Shown: positions 12,909-19,035 of the stretch, piece by piece
How positions within the stretch are numbered: the stretch's first letter is position 1
How the letters are laid out: every line of letters begins with the position of its first letter
Virus record (IMG/VR): IMGVR_UViG_3300005563_000491
Location: 1-20,776 of that record
Origin: a virus
DNA length: 20,776 bases
Direction: 5' to 3' (one strand)
Program-made: the position numbers and the translations under genes
The notes under the pieces: model-generated
The model's input: the letters and a program-made list of their open reading frames with translations, nothing else
Database searches by the model: none
What the model was told of the DNA's origin: nothing

Positions 12909-13430
12909 TTAGGCTTTCTTGGCCTTCAGGAAGTAGCGGGTCGCAGGGCGCTTGCCCTCACGCACTTCCTTCTTGCGGACCACTTCATGGCCCTCAGCTT
13001 CAAGCGCGTTGAGAACGTTCAGCTGAACGCTGCCGACGGCTGCCTTGACTTCCTCAAGCGTAGCGCCGCCCTTTGCAGCGTACAGGGCAACGGCTTGGGA
13101 CTTGGAACTGCCCTCACGGAAGCCCCACTTGTCCTTCTTGGCACCATCAGCCTTGGGCTTGCTTGCCTTGACAGTGGCCTTGGCAGGCTTAGCGGCGGCC
13201 TTGGGTGCGGTTTTGGCCTTGGCGGCTGGTTTGGCTGCTGCCTTGGCTTTGGGCTTATCAGCGGCCTTTACAGTGGCTTTGGCGGTGGGTTTAGCCGCGC
13301 CATTGGCCTTGACGGTTTTGGCGGGGCGGGATTTGGCGGGTGCGTCGGACTCAACATTGCTCATGAACGGTGCTCGGTTGCTGGCATCCCGTACAAGGAA
13401 AGCTGGGATGTCCAAAGGATTATTATCCAT
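12909..13430 (-). CDS. Histone H1-like Lys/Ala/Pro-rich protein
   Basis: Residues 30-100 are a low-complexity tail of Ala, Lys and Pro repeats (AAKPAAKAKTAPKAAAKPAK), like bacterial H1-like nucleoid proteins and eukaryotic H1 tails. Residues 100-173 form a compact domain: WGFREGSSKSQAVALYAAKG, ATLEEVKAAVGSVQLNVLNA, then EAEGHEVVRKKE and a basic end. This has the look of a winged helix. The protein probably binds DNA non-specifically. An AAGGT SD precedes the ATG. The DNA repeats of the tail also open a long Gly/Leu-rich frame on the other strand, which is an artefact. Confidence 0.82.
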   Translation of the reverse strand: MDNNPLDIPAFLVRDASNRAPFMSNVESDAPAKSRPAKTVKANGAAKPTAKATVKAADKPKAKAAAKPAAKAKTAPKAAAKPAKATVKASKPKADGAKKDKWGFREGSSKSQAVALYAAKGGATLEEVKAAVGSVQLNVLNALEAEGHEVVRKKEVREGKRPATRYFLKAKKA

Positions 13431-13468
13431 GGTGGATTACCTTCCCTAAGAATTGGACGTACAGAGAG

Positions 13469-13496
13469 GGAACCCGGAAGTCAAGTAGGGTTCCCG
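13469..13496 (-). promoter_or_regulatory. Intergenic hairpin upstream of the H1-like gene
   Basis: gggaaccc and gggttccc form a perfect 8-bp stem with a 12-base loop, 8 bases after the stop of the 48-aa gene. On the minus strand the loop and right arm include TTGACT, with TACGTC 17 bases on, a weak sigma70-like pair. No T-tract follows. It takes the place of the repeated leader used by neighbouring genes but lacks the GAAGC hairpin. Confidence 0.45.
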
Positions 13497-13503
13497 AGTT
13501 TAT

Positions 13504-13650
13504 TTATTTCATGAGTTTGTAAGGCACCGCCTCATGATCCGACTCAAGGCACGGCACCCATTTGTTGAGGACTTTGGACCACCGCATCCACATGATGGGT
13601 GGCGGCGCAGTCTTCTTAACGACGGGTGCGTCGTCTTGTTCATCAGCCAT
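13504..13650 (-). CDS. Hypothetical 48-aa protein
   Basis: The start is ATG 13650, set by TAGGAGGAGAAACA directly upstream; the longer frame runs through the leader. The product reads MADEQDDAPVVKKTAPPPIM then WMRWSKVLNKWVPCLES, acidic then Trp-rich. No family is recognised. It is preceded by a full copy of the repeated leader. Confidence 0.75.
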   Translation of the reverse strand: MADEQDDAPVVKKTAPPPIMWMRWSKVLNKWVPCLESDHEAVPYKLMK

Positions 13651-13721
13651 TGTTTCTCCTCCTATTTGAAGCGTAAGTGCTTCTCGAAAGGCAGGGGATG
13701 AGCCCTGCCTTTGAAGCTGCA
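13651..13721 (-). promoter_or_regulatory. Repeated leader, copy 1
   Basis: Reading the minus strand after the upstream stop: a 10-bp hairpin AAAGGCAGGG/CCCTGCCTTT (13687-13712), then GAAGC-ACTTAC-GCTTC (13668-13683), then ATAGGAGGAGAAACA and ATG. It has the same order and nearly the same length as the other copies. Confidence 0.85.
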
Positions 13722-13988
13722 CTAACCTTTCAGCTTCTTGCGACCTTCAGCGGTCAGGGGCAGTGAACTCTTGCCCATGGCCACAGCTGCCGCTGCCACA
13801 GTAGCGAACTGCGGCCTGCGTGTCTTCCCCTTGAACCAATTGCGCAAGGTGCCAGCAGTAGGGCCGCCAGCTTCCGCAATTTGTCCATCACTCATCTCTG
13901 CGTCGCCTTTGATGGTACGCAGCACATCAATGATGGGGTCCTTCTCAGTAAAGGGGTAAGCCTTATATCTCAAAAAACCTCTAGCCAA
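13722..13988 (-). CDS. HTH protein with TTG start, 88 aa
   Basis: The start is TTG 13988, giving MARGFLRYKAYPFTEKDPII. AAAGGAG lies seven bases before it, and it begins one base after the upstream TAA. The ATGs further up have no SD. The N-terminus matches a phage family that starts 'MARxxLxYKxYPFxEKDPxID'. The middle, MSDGQIAEAGGPTAGTLRNW then FKGKTRRPQFATVAA, is a helix-turn-helix. It is probably a phage DNA-binding regulator. Confidence 0.83.
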   Translation of the reverse strand: MARGFLRYKAYPFTEKDPIIDVLRTIKGDAEMSDGQIAEAGGPTAGTLRNWFKGKTRRPQFATVAAAAVAMGKSSLPLTAEGRKKLKG

Positions 13989-13989
13989 G

Positions 13990-14346
13990 TTACTTCTCCT
14001 TTCCACCTGTGACGACATACTCGCCACGGTTCTTGGTTGCCTTGATCAGGCCGTTATCGCGCAGCACTTTTGAGAAGTAGCTGAACGAATTCTCCACACC
14101 ACCTGCCTTGATGATGTCTGCCTTGAGGTTGGCTGACGTGTAGATGGAACCGTTCGGGAGTTTGTGAACCAAATCCCAAACACGTTCCCACGTCGCTATG
14201 CCAGATGAGGCTTGTTTCACCTTGCCGCCTTTCACTTCAGCATTCACCACGGGCTGCGGGGGCTCCATGTTGAGTACGAGACCAGACAAGGCATGGAGTA
14301 CCTTGGAAAGGTTCTTGTCATCAACAATGCACGCAATTCTGAACAT
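13990..14346 (-). CDS. Hypothetical 118-aa phage protein
   Basis: The start is ATG 14346, set by AACAGGAGGAGAAAC. It begins MFRIACIVDDKNLSKVLHAL, then has a variable Gly/Lys linker and a C-terminal half (WERVWDLVHKLPNGSIYTSA, then SYFSKVLRDNGLIKATKNRG) that looks like a winged helix. The N-terminal 'MFRIxCxxDDKxLxxVLxALxGL' is a pattern seen in phage hypotheticals. Its last codons carry the SD for the TTG-started gene. Confidence 0.78.
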   Translation of the reverse strand: MFRIACIVDDKNLSKVLHALSGLVLNMEPPQPVVNAEVKGGKVKQASSGIATWERVWDLVHKLPNGSIYTSANLKADIIKAGGVENSFSYFSKVLRDNGLIKATKNRGEYVVTGGKEK

Positions 14347-14413
14347 GTTTCTCCTCCTGTTGTGAAGCATGAGTGCTTCTTGCTGCCCCTAGATGAGGGG
14401 CAGTGTAGAAACA
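14347..14413 (-). promoter_or_regulatory. Repeated leader, copy 2
   Basis: TGTTTCT follows the upstream stop, then hairpin CTGCCCCT/AGGGGCAG (14383-14403), then GAAGC-ACTCAT-GCTTC (14364-14379), then AACAGGAGGAGAAAC and ATG. It is 67 nt long. Confidence 0.87.
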
Positions 14414-14839
14414 CTAATCATCTGATTGAAAATCAACCGACTCACTGTAGTACCCGTTCGAGGTACCGTGCCACCGGATGTCAACACTGCCTTTTATGGT
14501 TCTGAACTTGTAGAACGTCCAAGTCTCACTCTCTTCCCCATACTCAGAAGTATGAGGCGGCTTTGACCCCTGTAAGAACTTGGCCTTCAGCAAGACCTCA
14601 CCGTGTGGGCCGGTGAATGGGTGGTCTTTGTTTGTGACTTCCTCAGCCAATAAGATGGGCGTACCCACCAAGTCTTGCAAATCACCACAAACGTCTTCGA
14701 TGCGAACGCTTTCACAACAGTTCTGATGGTGCAGCATCTTGAATTTGCTGCCGTCCGCACATTCAAAATAGATTTCATCCTCAGCATCAGATACCGTTAT
14801 TTTGGTCAAGGTCTTGCCTTCAAGAATGTTTACTTTCAC
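14414..14839 (-). CDS. DUF7448-like protein with an inserted GPHG segment
   Basis: The start is GTG 14839, directly after AACAGGAGGAGAAA. The 141-aa product matches a phage family with 'HHQNCCESVRIEDVCGDL', 'LVGTPILLAEE' and a C-terminal 'TWTFYKFRTIKGSVDIRW' then 'GYYSESVDF'. Between these lies HPFTGPHGEVLLKAKFLQGS, a stretch I do not expect in the family and which resembles the GPHG motif of the 8-11 kb cluster. The family name is from memory; the function is unknown. Confidence 0.8.
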   Translation of the reverse strand: MKVNILEGKTLTKITVSDAEDEIYFECADGSKFKMLHHQNCCESVRIEDVCGDLQDLVGTPILLAEEVTNKDHPFTGPHGEVLLKAKFLQGSKPPHTSEYGEESETWTFYKFRTIKGSVDIRWHGTSNGYYSESVDFQSDD

Positions 14840-14902
14840 TTTCTCCTCCTGTTGTTTCAATTGCTGACCACGCCAGCCCGTAGGCTGGCGGACGTCAACA
14901 AT
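14840..14902 (-). promoter_or_regulatory. Leader copy 3, double-stem variant with UACG loop
   Basis: This leader keeps AACAGGAGGAGAAA but lacks the GAAGC hairpin. Instead, ATTGTTGAC pairs with GTCAGCAAT (14894-14902 with 14860-14868, one G-U). Nested inside is GCCAGCC-TACG-GGCTGGC, a C(UNCG)G tetraloop. The outer stem begins at the stop codon of the VWA gene. The same structure follows the MoxR gene. Confidence 0.85.
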
Positions 14903-16176
14903 CACCCATAGGTCTCACTCACGTGGATGGGATCGCCGAACGGCGGGTTCTGGCTCAGTTGTTCGTAACGCTGGTGATGATTGTAGACTGCCCACATGAC
15001 CGGGCAGCCGGGGTCCTCACCAAAGTCATGAACTTCCAAGTCAGTCAGGTAGATGACACAGCTGGCGTCAGGATGGTTTTCCTTCAGCCACCTGAACGAG
15101 TCACTGAAGGCGGTTCCACCTCCGTAATACCGCCCGCAGGTAACAAGGTCACCTTGGTTGTACTCGTCCGCATGCTGCACCTTGGTATCAGCATAGGCAA
15201 TCACGAGGCAGTCAGCCGTCCCCTGATCCAGCGCACCTGCCGCCTCACTGACCATTTCCCGCGCCAATTCAAACTGAATAGACCCGGAAATATCAATGAA
15301 GCAAACCAGCTTGTGCATGCGGTCTGAGACCAAGCCGGGCAGCAACGTACCCACCGAAGCGCTCCGTCGGCTAATCCGTGCCCAACTGTAGTCCTTGGTC
15401 AGGGATTGGTCCACGAAACGCCGCGTCAGTTCACGCCAGCTTACCTTGGGCTTCTTCAGTTGCTGGATGAGGCCCTGCAACGAGCCGGGCACATTGCCAG
15501 CATTCTGTGCGGCAGCAACAGCCACCGCAGCCCGCACCTGCTGTTCCCACGTTGTCTTGACAGCGTCCTTTTTGACGGTGTCGCCCGGTGCATCAAGCAC
15601 CTGACCACAACCACCGGGATCGGCACCGACAAGGACAACAGGGCTCTTGCCTTCACCTGTGCCGTACTTCTTTTGTGCTTCCTTGGCACGCTTCATGAGG
15701 TCGTCATAGACTTCCTCAGTGGTCATGCCCTTGTATTTGGGATCGTACATGTACCCCTTGGTCTTGCATGTGGGGTCGAAGCACATGTCCGCACTGATGG
15801 GTTGCCCCGGCAGCTTGAAGCCGCTGGAGATCAGATCAGCATTGATAACGAAGTCACCGGCCACGTTGAATAGCATGGGATCACGGTTGCCCCGCCGTGC
15901 AAAGTGCTGGAAGCAACAGTGCATGACTTCGTGTGCCACAACACCCTCACACTCACGATCGTCAATTCTGTGAGTGAATTCGGTGTGGTAGAACATGCTG
16001 ACCCCATCTACTGCCATGGTGGTTACCTCACCACCAAACAGATCATCCGCTTCCACCAAGCGCAACTGCATGGCTAGGAAACCAAAGAACCCGTTGCTGA
16101 CCAGCAGATTGGTTCTGGCACGGATGATTTTATCCCGTGCCGCCCTATCCTTTACCTTAGTTCCGGTAGTAATCAT
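14902..16176 (-). CDS. VWA-like protein with HExxH domain (DUF2201 type)
   Basis: This 424-aa protein has an N-terminal putative metallopeptidase-like domain with HEVMHCCFQHFARRGNRDP (HExxH at 82-86) and NVAGDFVIN. A linker (150-200) follows, then a C-terminal von Willebrand A domain with the MIDAS motif DISGS (295-299), the GGGT loop, and TDLE as the third metal site. Such proteins partner MoxR AAA+ ATPases, as in RavA-ViaA or NorQ-NorD, and phages carry the pair. The MoxR gene is two genes upstream on this strand. The target of the pair in this phage is unknown. Confidence 0.9.
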   Translation of the reverse strand: MITTGTKVKDRAARDKIIRARTNLLVSNGFFGFLAMQLRLVEADDLFGGEVTTMAVDGVSMFYHTEFTHRIDDRECEGVVAHEVMHCCFQHFARRGNRDPMLFNVAGDFVINADLISSGFKLPGQPISADMCFDPTCKTKGYMYDPKYKGMTTEEVYDDLMKRAKEAQKKYGTGEGKSPVVLVGADPGGCGQVLDAPGDTVKKDAVKTTWEQQVRAAVAVAAAQNAGNVPGSLQGLIQQLKKPKVSWRELTRRFVDQSLTKDYSWARISRRSASVGTLLPGLVSDRMHKLVCFIDISGSIQFELAREMVSEAAGALDQGTADCLVIAYADTKVQHADEYNQGDLVTCGRYYGGGTAFSDSFRWLKENHPDASCVIYLTDLEVHDFGEDPGCPVMWAVYNHHQRYEQLSQNPPFGDPIHVSETYG

Positions 16177-16243
16177 TTTCTCCTCCTGTTGAAGCTGTTA
16201 AATGCTTCTCACTAGGCTGTGACCCAGCCTAGGACAGAAACAT
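16177..16243 (-). promoter_or_regulatory. Repeated leader, copy 4
   Basis: TGTTTCTGTCC is followed by CTAGGCTG/CAGCCTAG (16212-16232), then GAAGC/GCTTC with an eight-base loop (16191-16208), then AACAGGAGGAGAAA and ATG. It is 67 nt long and nearly identical to copy 9. Confidence 0.88.
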
Positions 16244-16531
16244 TCACAAGTCTGTGGTTTTGGTTTCCTTGGCCCATTTGACAAATGCTCCTGAATCGCA
16301 AAAGCGATTTGGGTCCCTTCTGCACAAGGCCATTATGATGAACACTTCCAACGCTCTGGCATACTCAGGGCGCATCACATAAGTGATGATTTTGTCGAAG
16401 TTCTCCGGTGTGGCCTTCTCAAGAATGTCTTGAGCAAGGAAGGCTTGCATTGCCGGTTCAGGGTCAATTTTGGCTGACTCTGGGTTTTCCATTATCTCAT
16501 TGAATGTGGTTCTCGGTATGATGACTGTCAT
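16244..16531 (-). CDS. Stand-alone paralogue of the MoxR C-terminal region
   Basis: This 95-aa protein ends ENFDKIITYVMRPEYARALE and later CDSGAFVKWAKETKT. The MoxR ATPase ends DNFAQIYKYIMRDDFGADFG and CETPTFIQWAKKNKT. The shared pattern NFxxIxxYxMR...C....F..WAK..KT at the same spacing shows common origin. It has no ATP-binding motifs. It may compete with or extend the ATPase in its complex, or bind the same partner. It sits between the VWA gene and the 114-aa gene. Confidence 0.8.
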   Translation of the reverse strand: MTVIIPRTTFNEIMENPESAKIDPEPAMQAFLAQDILEKATPENFDKIITYVMRPEYARALEVFIIMALCRRDPNRFCDSGAFVKWAKETKTTDL

Positions 16532-16756
16532 TTTCTCCTCCTGTTGAAGCTATAGTGCTTCACCACTGAGATGAGACCCCGGCTAGAGGTGGGTCAAACA
16601 TAGCCGGGGCCGATGTGCTACGTTCATAAGACTCGAGCTACACCGGGTCGAGCTACACCGGGTAGCTAGGCCAATGTTCGCGGTTCTGGGTTTGCCCAGA
16701 GGCTTGCATTGAACTACCTATGAATCGCCTTACGCACACATCTCAGTGAGGCTGCA
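16532..16756 (-). promoter_or_regulatory. Repeated leader, copy 5, with extended upstream region
   Basis: The proximal part is a standard copy: CCCCGGCTA/TAGCCGGGG hairpin (16577-16609), GAAGC-ACTATA-GCTTC (16546-16561), AACAGGAGGAGAAA, ATG. Upstream of it are about 145 extra bases without a gene. They include two head-to-tail 15-bp units tcgagctacaccggg (16633-16662) and a small tctggg/cccaga hairpin. A promoter could lie here, but I see no convincing one. Confidence 0.75.
16633..16662. repeat. Perfect 15-bp tandem repeat
   Basis: Two identical units tcgagctacaccggg follow each other without a gap in the extended leader. They are not within a gene. They could be paired binding sites or a slippage product. 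Confidence 0.9.
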
Positions 16757-17101
16757 CTACCTCAGTTCGTAGGTCACGCGTTCATCAGTCACCGCCTCAT
16801 TATACTTGGCGTGGACCTTGGGTTGCTCCTCTTTAAGGAGCGCTTGGTTGAGGCGCGTGGTCGGCACCAGCTTGAGAACTGCTTTGAACAGTTCACCAAG
16901 GCGTGAACCTTCCTTGTGCTTCAGTTTGGTCTTGATCATTTCCTTGACATGATCATCGATGGTCTTGCAGGCTTTGGCCACCGGCTTCAGCCGCGCCGCC
17001 ACGTCGATGAGATCAGCTTCCGGCAGCGTATCAAGGTCCTTGACCACGTCCTCAAGAATCTCACCAAGCATCTTTAGGTCTTTCTTAAGTGCGGGTTTCA
17101 T
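16757..17101 (-). CDS. Hypothetical helical 114-aa protein
   Basis: The first half (LKKDLKMLGEILEDVVKDLD, then VAARLKPVAKACKTIDDHVK) is strongly helical. The second half, EGSRLGELFKAVLKLVPTTR then LNQALLKEEQPKVHAKYNEA and ERVTYELR, resembles a small phage family with an 'EGxxFxAxLxxVxxxRLxxxxLKxExPxxxAKY' pattern. Function unknown. The start follows AACAGGAGGAGTAA. It is transcribed away from the plus-strand XRE gene. Confidence 0.78.
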   Translation of the reverse strand: MKPALKKDLKMLGEILEDVVKDLDTLPEADLIDVAARLKPVAKACKTIDDHVKEMIKTKLKHKEGSRLGELFKAVLKLVPTTRLNQALLKEEQPKVHAKYNEAVTDERVTYELR

Positions 17102-17160
17102 TTACTCCTCCTGTTTGAGCAAAGCGCTCATCGAGGCGCAAAGTATCTTGCGCCTTGAAA
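17102..17160 (-). promoter_or_regulatory. Repeated leader, copy 6 (variant)
   Basis: Hairpin AGGCGCAA/TTGCGCCT (17134-17155), then TGAGC-GCTTT-GCTCA (17116-17130) where other copies have GAAGC/GCTTC, then AACAGGAGGAGTAA and ATG. The changed arms still pair. The distal end overlaps the proposed promoter of the divergent regulator. Confidence 0.8.
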
Positions 17161-17182
17161 AGCATTTGCGTATGATTAAATT
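17155..17182 (+). promoter_or_regulatory. Possible sigma70 promoter for the XRE gene
   Basis: TTGAAA (17155-17160) and TAAATT (17177-17182) are 16 bases apart, 24 bases before the start of the plus-strand regulator. TATGAT lies directly upstream as an alternative -10. The match is moderate, and direction fits the only plus-strand gene. Confidence 0.4.
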
Positions 17183-17205
17183 GTGGATAGGCAGGGTCCA
17201 AACGC

Positions 17206-17427
17206 ATGACACATAAACCAAGCACCAACTCAAAAGAACTTGTTGAACAGTTGCGTAGACTGCGTAAGGAAAGCGGGCACAATCAACACACGTTTGCTGA
17301 GATGACCGGCTATTGCCGAACGCAAATTGCGCTTTATGAAACCGGGAAGCGCACCCCTAACCTTATCGTAGCCACTGATTTCGCCGAAGCCCTTGGCTAT
17401 GAACTTGTTCTGAAACTCAAAGATTAG
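17206..17427 (+). CDS. XRE/Cro-type HTH regulator on the opposite strand
   Basis: This 73-aa protein begins MTHKPSTNSKELVEQLRRLR and carries a lambda-repressor-like HTH: ESGHNQHTFAEMTGYCRTQI, then ALYETGKRTPNLIVATDFAE. The recognition helix is near CRTQIALYE. It is the only plus-strand gene I accept, divergent from the 114-aa gene and convergent with MoxR. The SD (AGGG, about 10 bases up) is weak. It is probably a repressor acting on the shared intergenic region, or a regulator gained by transfer. Confidence 0.85.
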   Translation: MTHKPSTNSKELVEQLRRLRKESGHNQHTFAEMTGYCRTQIALYETGKRTPNLIVATDFAEALGYELVLKLKD

Positions 17428-17429
17428 CT

Positions 17430-17487
17430 CCCCCAGCACAATTGCTGACCACTCAGGCACCCGGAGGTGCCTGAGGACGTCAACAAT
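17430..17487. terminator. Double-stem structure between convergent genes
   Basis: On the minus strand ATTGTTGAC pairs with GTCAGCAAT, and inside it CTCAGGCACC-TCCG-GGTGCCTGAG forms a 10-bp hairpin with a C(UNCG)G tetraloop. The outer stem starts at the MoxR stop codon, as in the copy after the VWA gene. It lies between the ends of MoxR and the plus-strand regulator, so termination or 3'-end protection in both directions is likely, although no T-tract is present. Confidence 0.65.
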
Positions 17488-18521
17488 CAGATGCGCAGCG
17501 TTTTGTTTTTCTTGGCCCACTGTATGAAGGTGGGCGTCTCACACAGGCTGGCTTCGCGCTTGGCAGCATCCAGCACAACCACGGTGCCGAAGTCAGCACC
17601 GAAGTCATCCCGCATGATGTACTTGTAGATCTGCGCGAAGTTGTCCCGGTTGGCGTACTTCGCCAACATGGCGCTCAGCGCATAGCGTGAGGCCGGCTCG
17701 TCCGGGATCATGGTACGCATGGGGTCACGGACGATATCATCAAAGTCAGGCAGTTCAACGGCCTTGAAGTAGGTTTCCACTTCAGCCGCAGCGCCCTCGC
17801 CCACGTTGGCCGCCACCAGCTTGAACCGCATGTCCGGAGATGCGTCAAACACCTTCGAAGCACGCGCCCAAGAACGCGGTGACGGGAAGGCCAACAGATC
17901 AGCGCCTTCCATGCTGTGGATCAGGTTGGGCCTGAACTTCATGAACCCGATGAGCATCGGATCGATGTCATTCAGGTTGGCCCAGTTGCACCAGCACTCG
18001 GCGTCCGCCCTGATGTGGATGTGTGCAAAGCGGTTCGCCAGCGCGGTGCTGACGCTTTGCGCAGCTGCCCGGTCTTCCCTGCGGTTGCCCGCAGCGACCG
18101 GCCACCAGCCCTTGGGCAGATGATAGTCACCGATCTGCCGGTCCAAGATGACTCGGTAGATGCAGCTTTGCAGCTGACGGCTGGCGTCACTGAGTTCATC
18201 GAACGCAATGATGCCGGTTTTGCCGTCACGCTTTTCCTCAGGCCAGAACGTCGCCCTCAGCCACACAGCCACCCGGCGTTCCAGATCAGGAACAGGGATG
18301 CCCGTGAGGTCTTCAGGCAACATGGTGCCCACGCGGATATCAATGAAACCGGACTTGTCCTCAGCGGCAAGCTGCCGCATGACGTCCGATTTGCCAATGC
18401 CGGGGGCACTGTGCATGTACAGCGGAATGTCCTTTTTACGAAAGATGCGCGCCATTTCCTTGGCGGTTTCGATCGTCTCAGTTCGGACTTCCGTTGCACC
18501 CACGGTTGCTTGAGTAGACAT
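17487..18521 (-). CDS. MoxR-type AAA+ ATPase
   Basis: The start is ATG 18521 (MSTQATVGATEVRTETIETA), set by AACAGGAGGAGAAAACT. The 344-aa protein has Walker A SAPGIGKSD (38-46), Walker B GIIAFDELSDAS (103-114), sensor 1 VAAGNRRED (142-150) and an Arg finger region near ALANRFAHI. These identify the MoxR branch of AAA+ ATPases, which work with VWA proteins as chaperones or metal-cofactor insertion machines. The C-terminal about 55 residues recur as a separate gene at 16244-16531. Confidence 0.92.
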   Translation of the reverse strand: MSTQATVGATEVRTETIETAKEMARIFRKKDIPLYMHSAPGIGKSDVMRQLAAEDKSGFIDIRVGTMLPEDLTGIPVPDLERRVAVWLRATFWPEEKRDGKTGIIAFDELSDASRQLQSCIYRVILDRQIGDYHLPKGWWPVAAGNRREDRAAAQSVSTALANRFAHIHIRADAECWCNWANLNDIDPMLIGFMKFRPNLIHSMEGADLLAFPSPRSWARASKVFDASPDMRFKLVAANVGEGAAAEVETYFKAVELPDFDDIVRDPMRTMIPDEPASRYALSAMLAKYANRDNFAQIYKYIMRDDFGADFGTVVVLDAAKREASLCETPTFIQWAKKNKTLRI

Positions 18522-18600
18522 AGTTTTCTCCTCCTGTTTGCAATGTGAAGCGTAAATGCTTCTCACTGCCCTATACGCTGATAGGGCAGGACAGAAACAT
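18522..18600 (-). promoter_or_regulatory. Repeated leader, copy 7
   Basis: TGTTTCTGTC, then CTGCCCTAT/ATAGGGCAG (18566-18589), then GAAGC-ATTTAC-GCTTC (18547-18562), a short spacer, AACAGGAGGAGAAAACT and ATG. It is 79 nt, slightly longer than most copies. Confidence 0.87.
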
Positions 18601-18966
18601 TCAGTATGGTTTGAAGGCCCGCAATTCAGCTATCTCGATGACCTTCTTGGCGCGATCCAAGGCCGCCTTGAACGTGAAGTCCTGATTGAGTTGAGGGTAC
18701 AGCTTCCCGCTCATGCCATACGCAATTTTTGCGATGGCTTTTGGCAGTTGTAGCTCCACAGGCGGTGCGTCTTCATGCATGTATCTGAGCAGGGTCGTTT
18801 CGCCTTGGAATGAGACCTCGACAGAGCCACGGGCCTTGAGATATTGGCAAACCAGACAATTGCCTGAAGAGTGGGCGTTGTAGTCAGTTGCCCCCTCGTC
18901 AATGCTTTGCTGAAGCCAATCACGGAAGTCCTTCAGGTCAGTGATTGATGGTTCTATAGCTCTCAT
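18601..18966 (-). CDS. Hypothetical 121-aa phage protein
   Basis: This protein begins MRAIEPSITDLKDFRDWLQQ and contains HSSGNCLVCQYLKARG, a CxxC pattern common in a small phage family of unknown function, often near MoxR/VWA genes. The C-terminal part (KAIAKIAYGMSGKLYPQLNQ) is helical. The SD is ACACAGGAGGAGAAT. Two Cys alone are not enough for a zinc site without a partner. Confidence 0.76.
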   Translation of the reverse strand: MRAIEPSITDLKDFRDWLQQSIDEGATDYNAHSSGNCLVCQYLKARGSVEVSFQGETTLLRYMHEDAPPVELQLPKAIAKIAYGMSGKLYPQLNQDFTFKAALDRAKKVIEIAELRAFKPY

Positions 18967-19035
18967 ATTCTCCTCCTGTGTTGATGCGTAAGTGCATCTT
19001 TGGGCGCTGGTTTGACCCAGCGCCCCGTAGATGAA
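18967..19035 (-). promoter_or_regulatory. Repeated leader, copy 8 (compensatory variant)
   Basis: GGGCGCTGG/CCAGCGCCC hairpin (19002-19025), then GATGC-ACTTAC-GCATC (18983-18998), then ACACAGGAGGAGAAT and ATG. The small stem differs from the consensus at both arms (A to T and T to A) and still pairs, while its loop is unchanged. Confidence 0.88.

Noticed and set aside
12879-13514. Long plus-strand frame of 211 codons, rich in Gly and Leu
   Set aside because: It is the complement of the Ala/Lys/Pro repeats of the H1-like gene and has no SD or recognisable domain.
16611-16720. tRNA-like fragments such as GGTGTAGCTC and CTTATGAACG
   Set aside because: No cloverleaf can be drawn; anticodon and T arms do not pair. 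The resemblance is limited to short words.
8822-17427. XRE regulators as proof of a temperate phage
   Set aside because: No integrase, excisionase or attachment site is visible, and small XRE proteins also occur in lytic phages.
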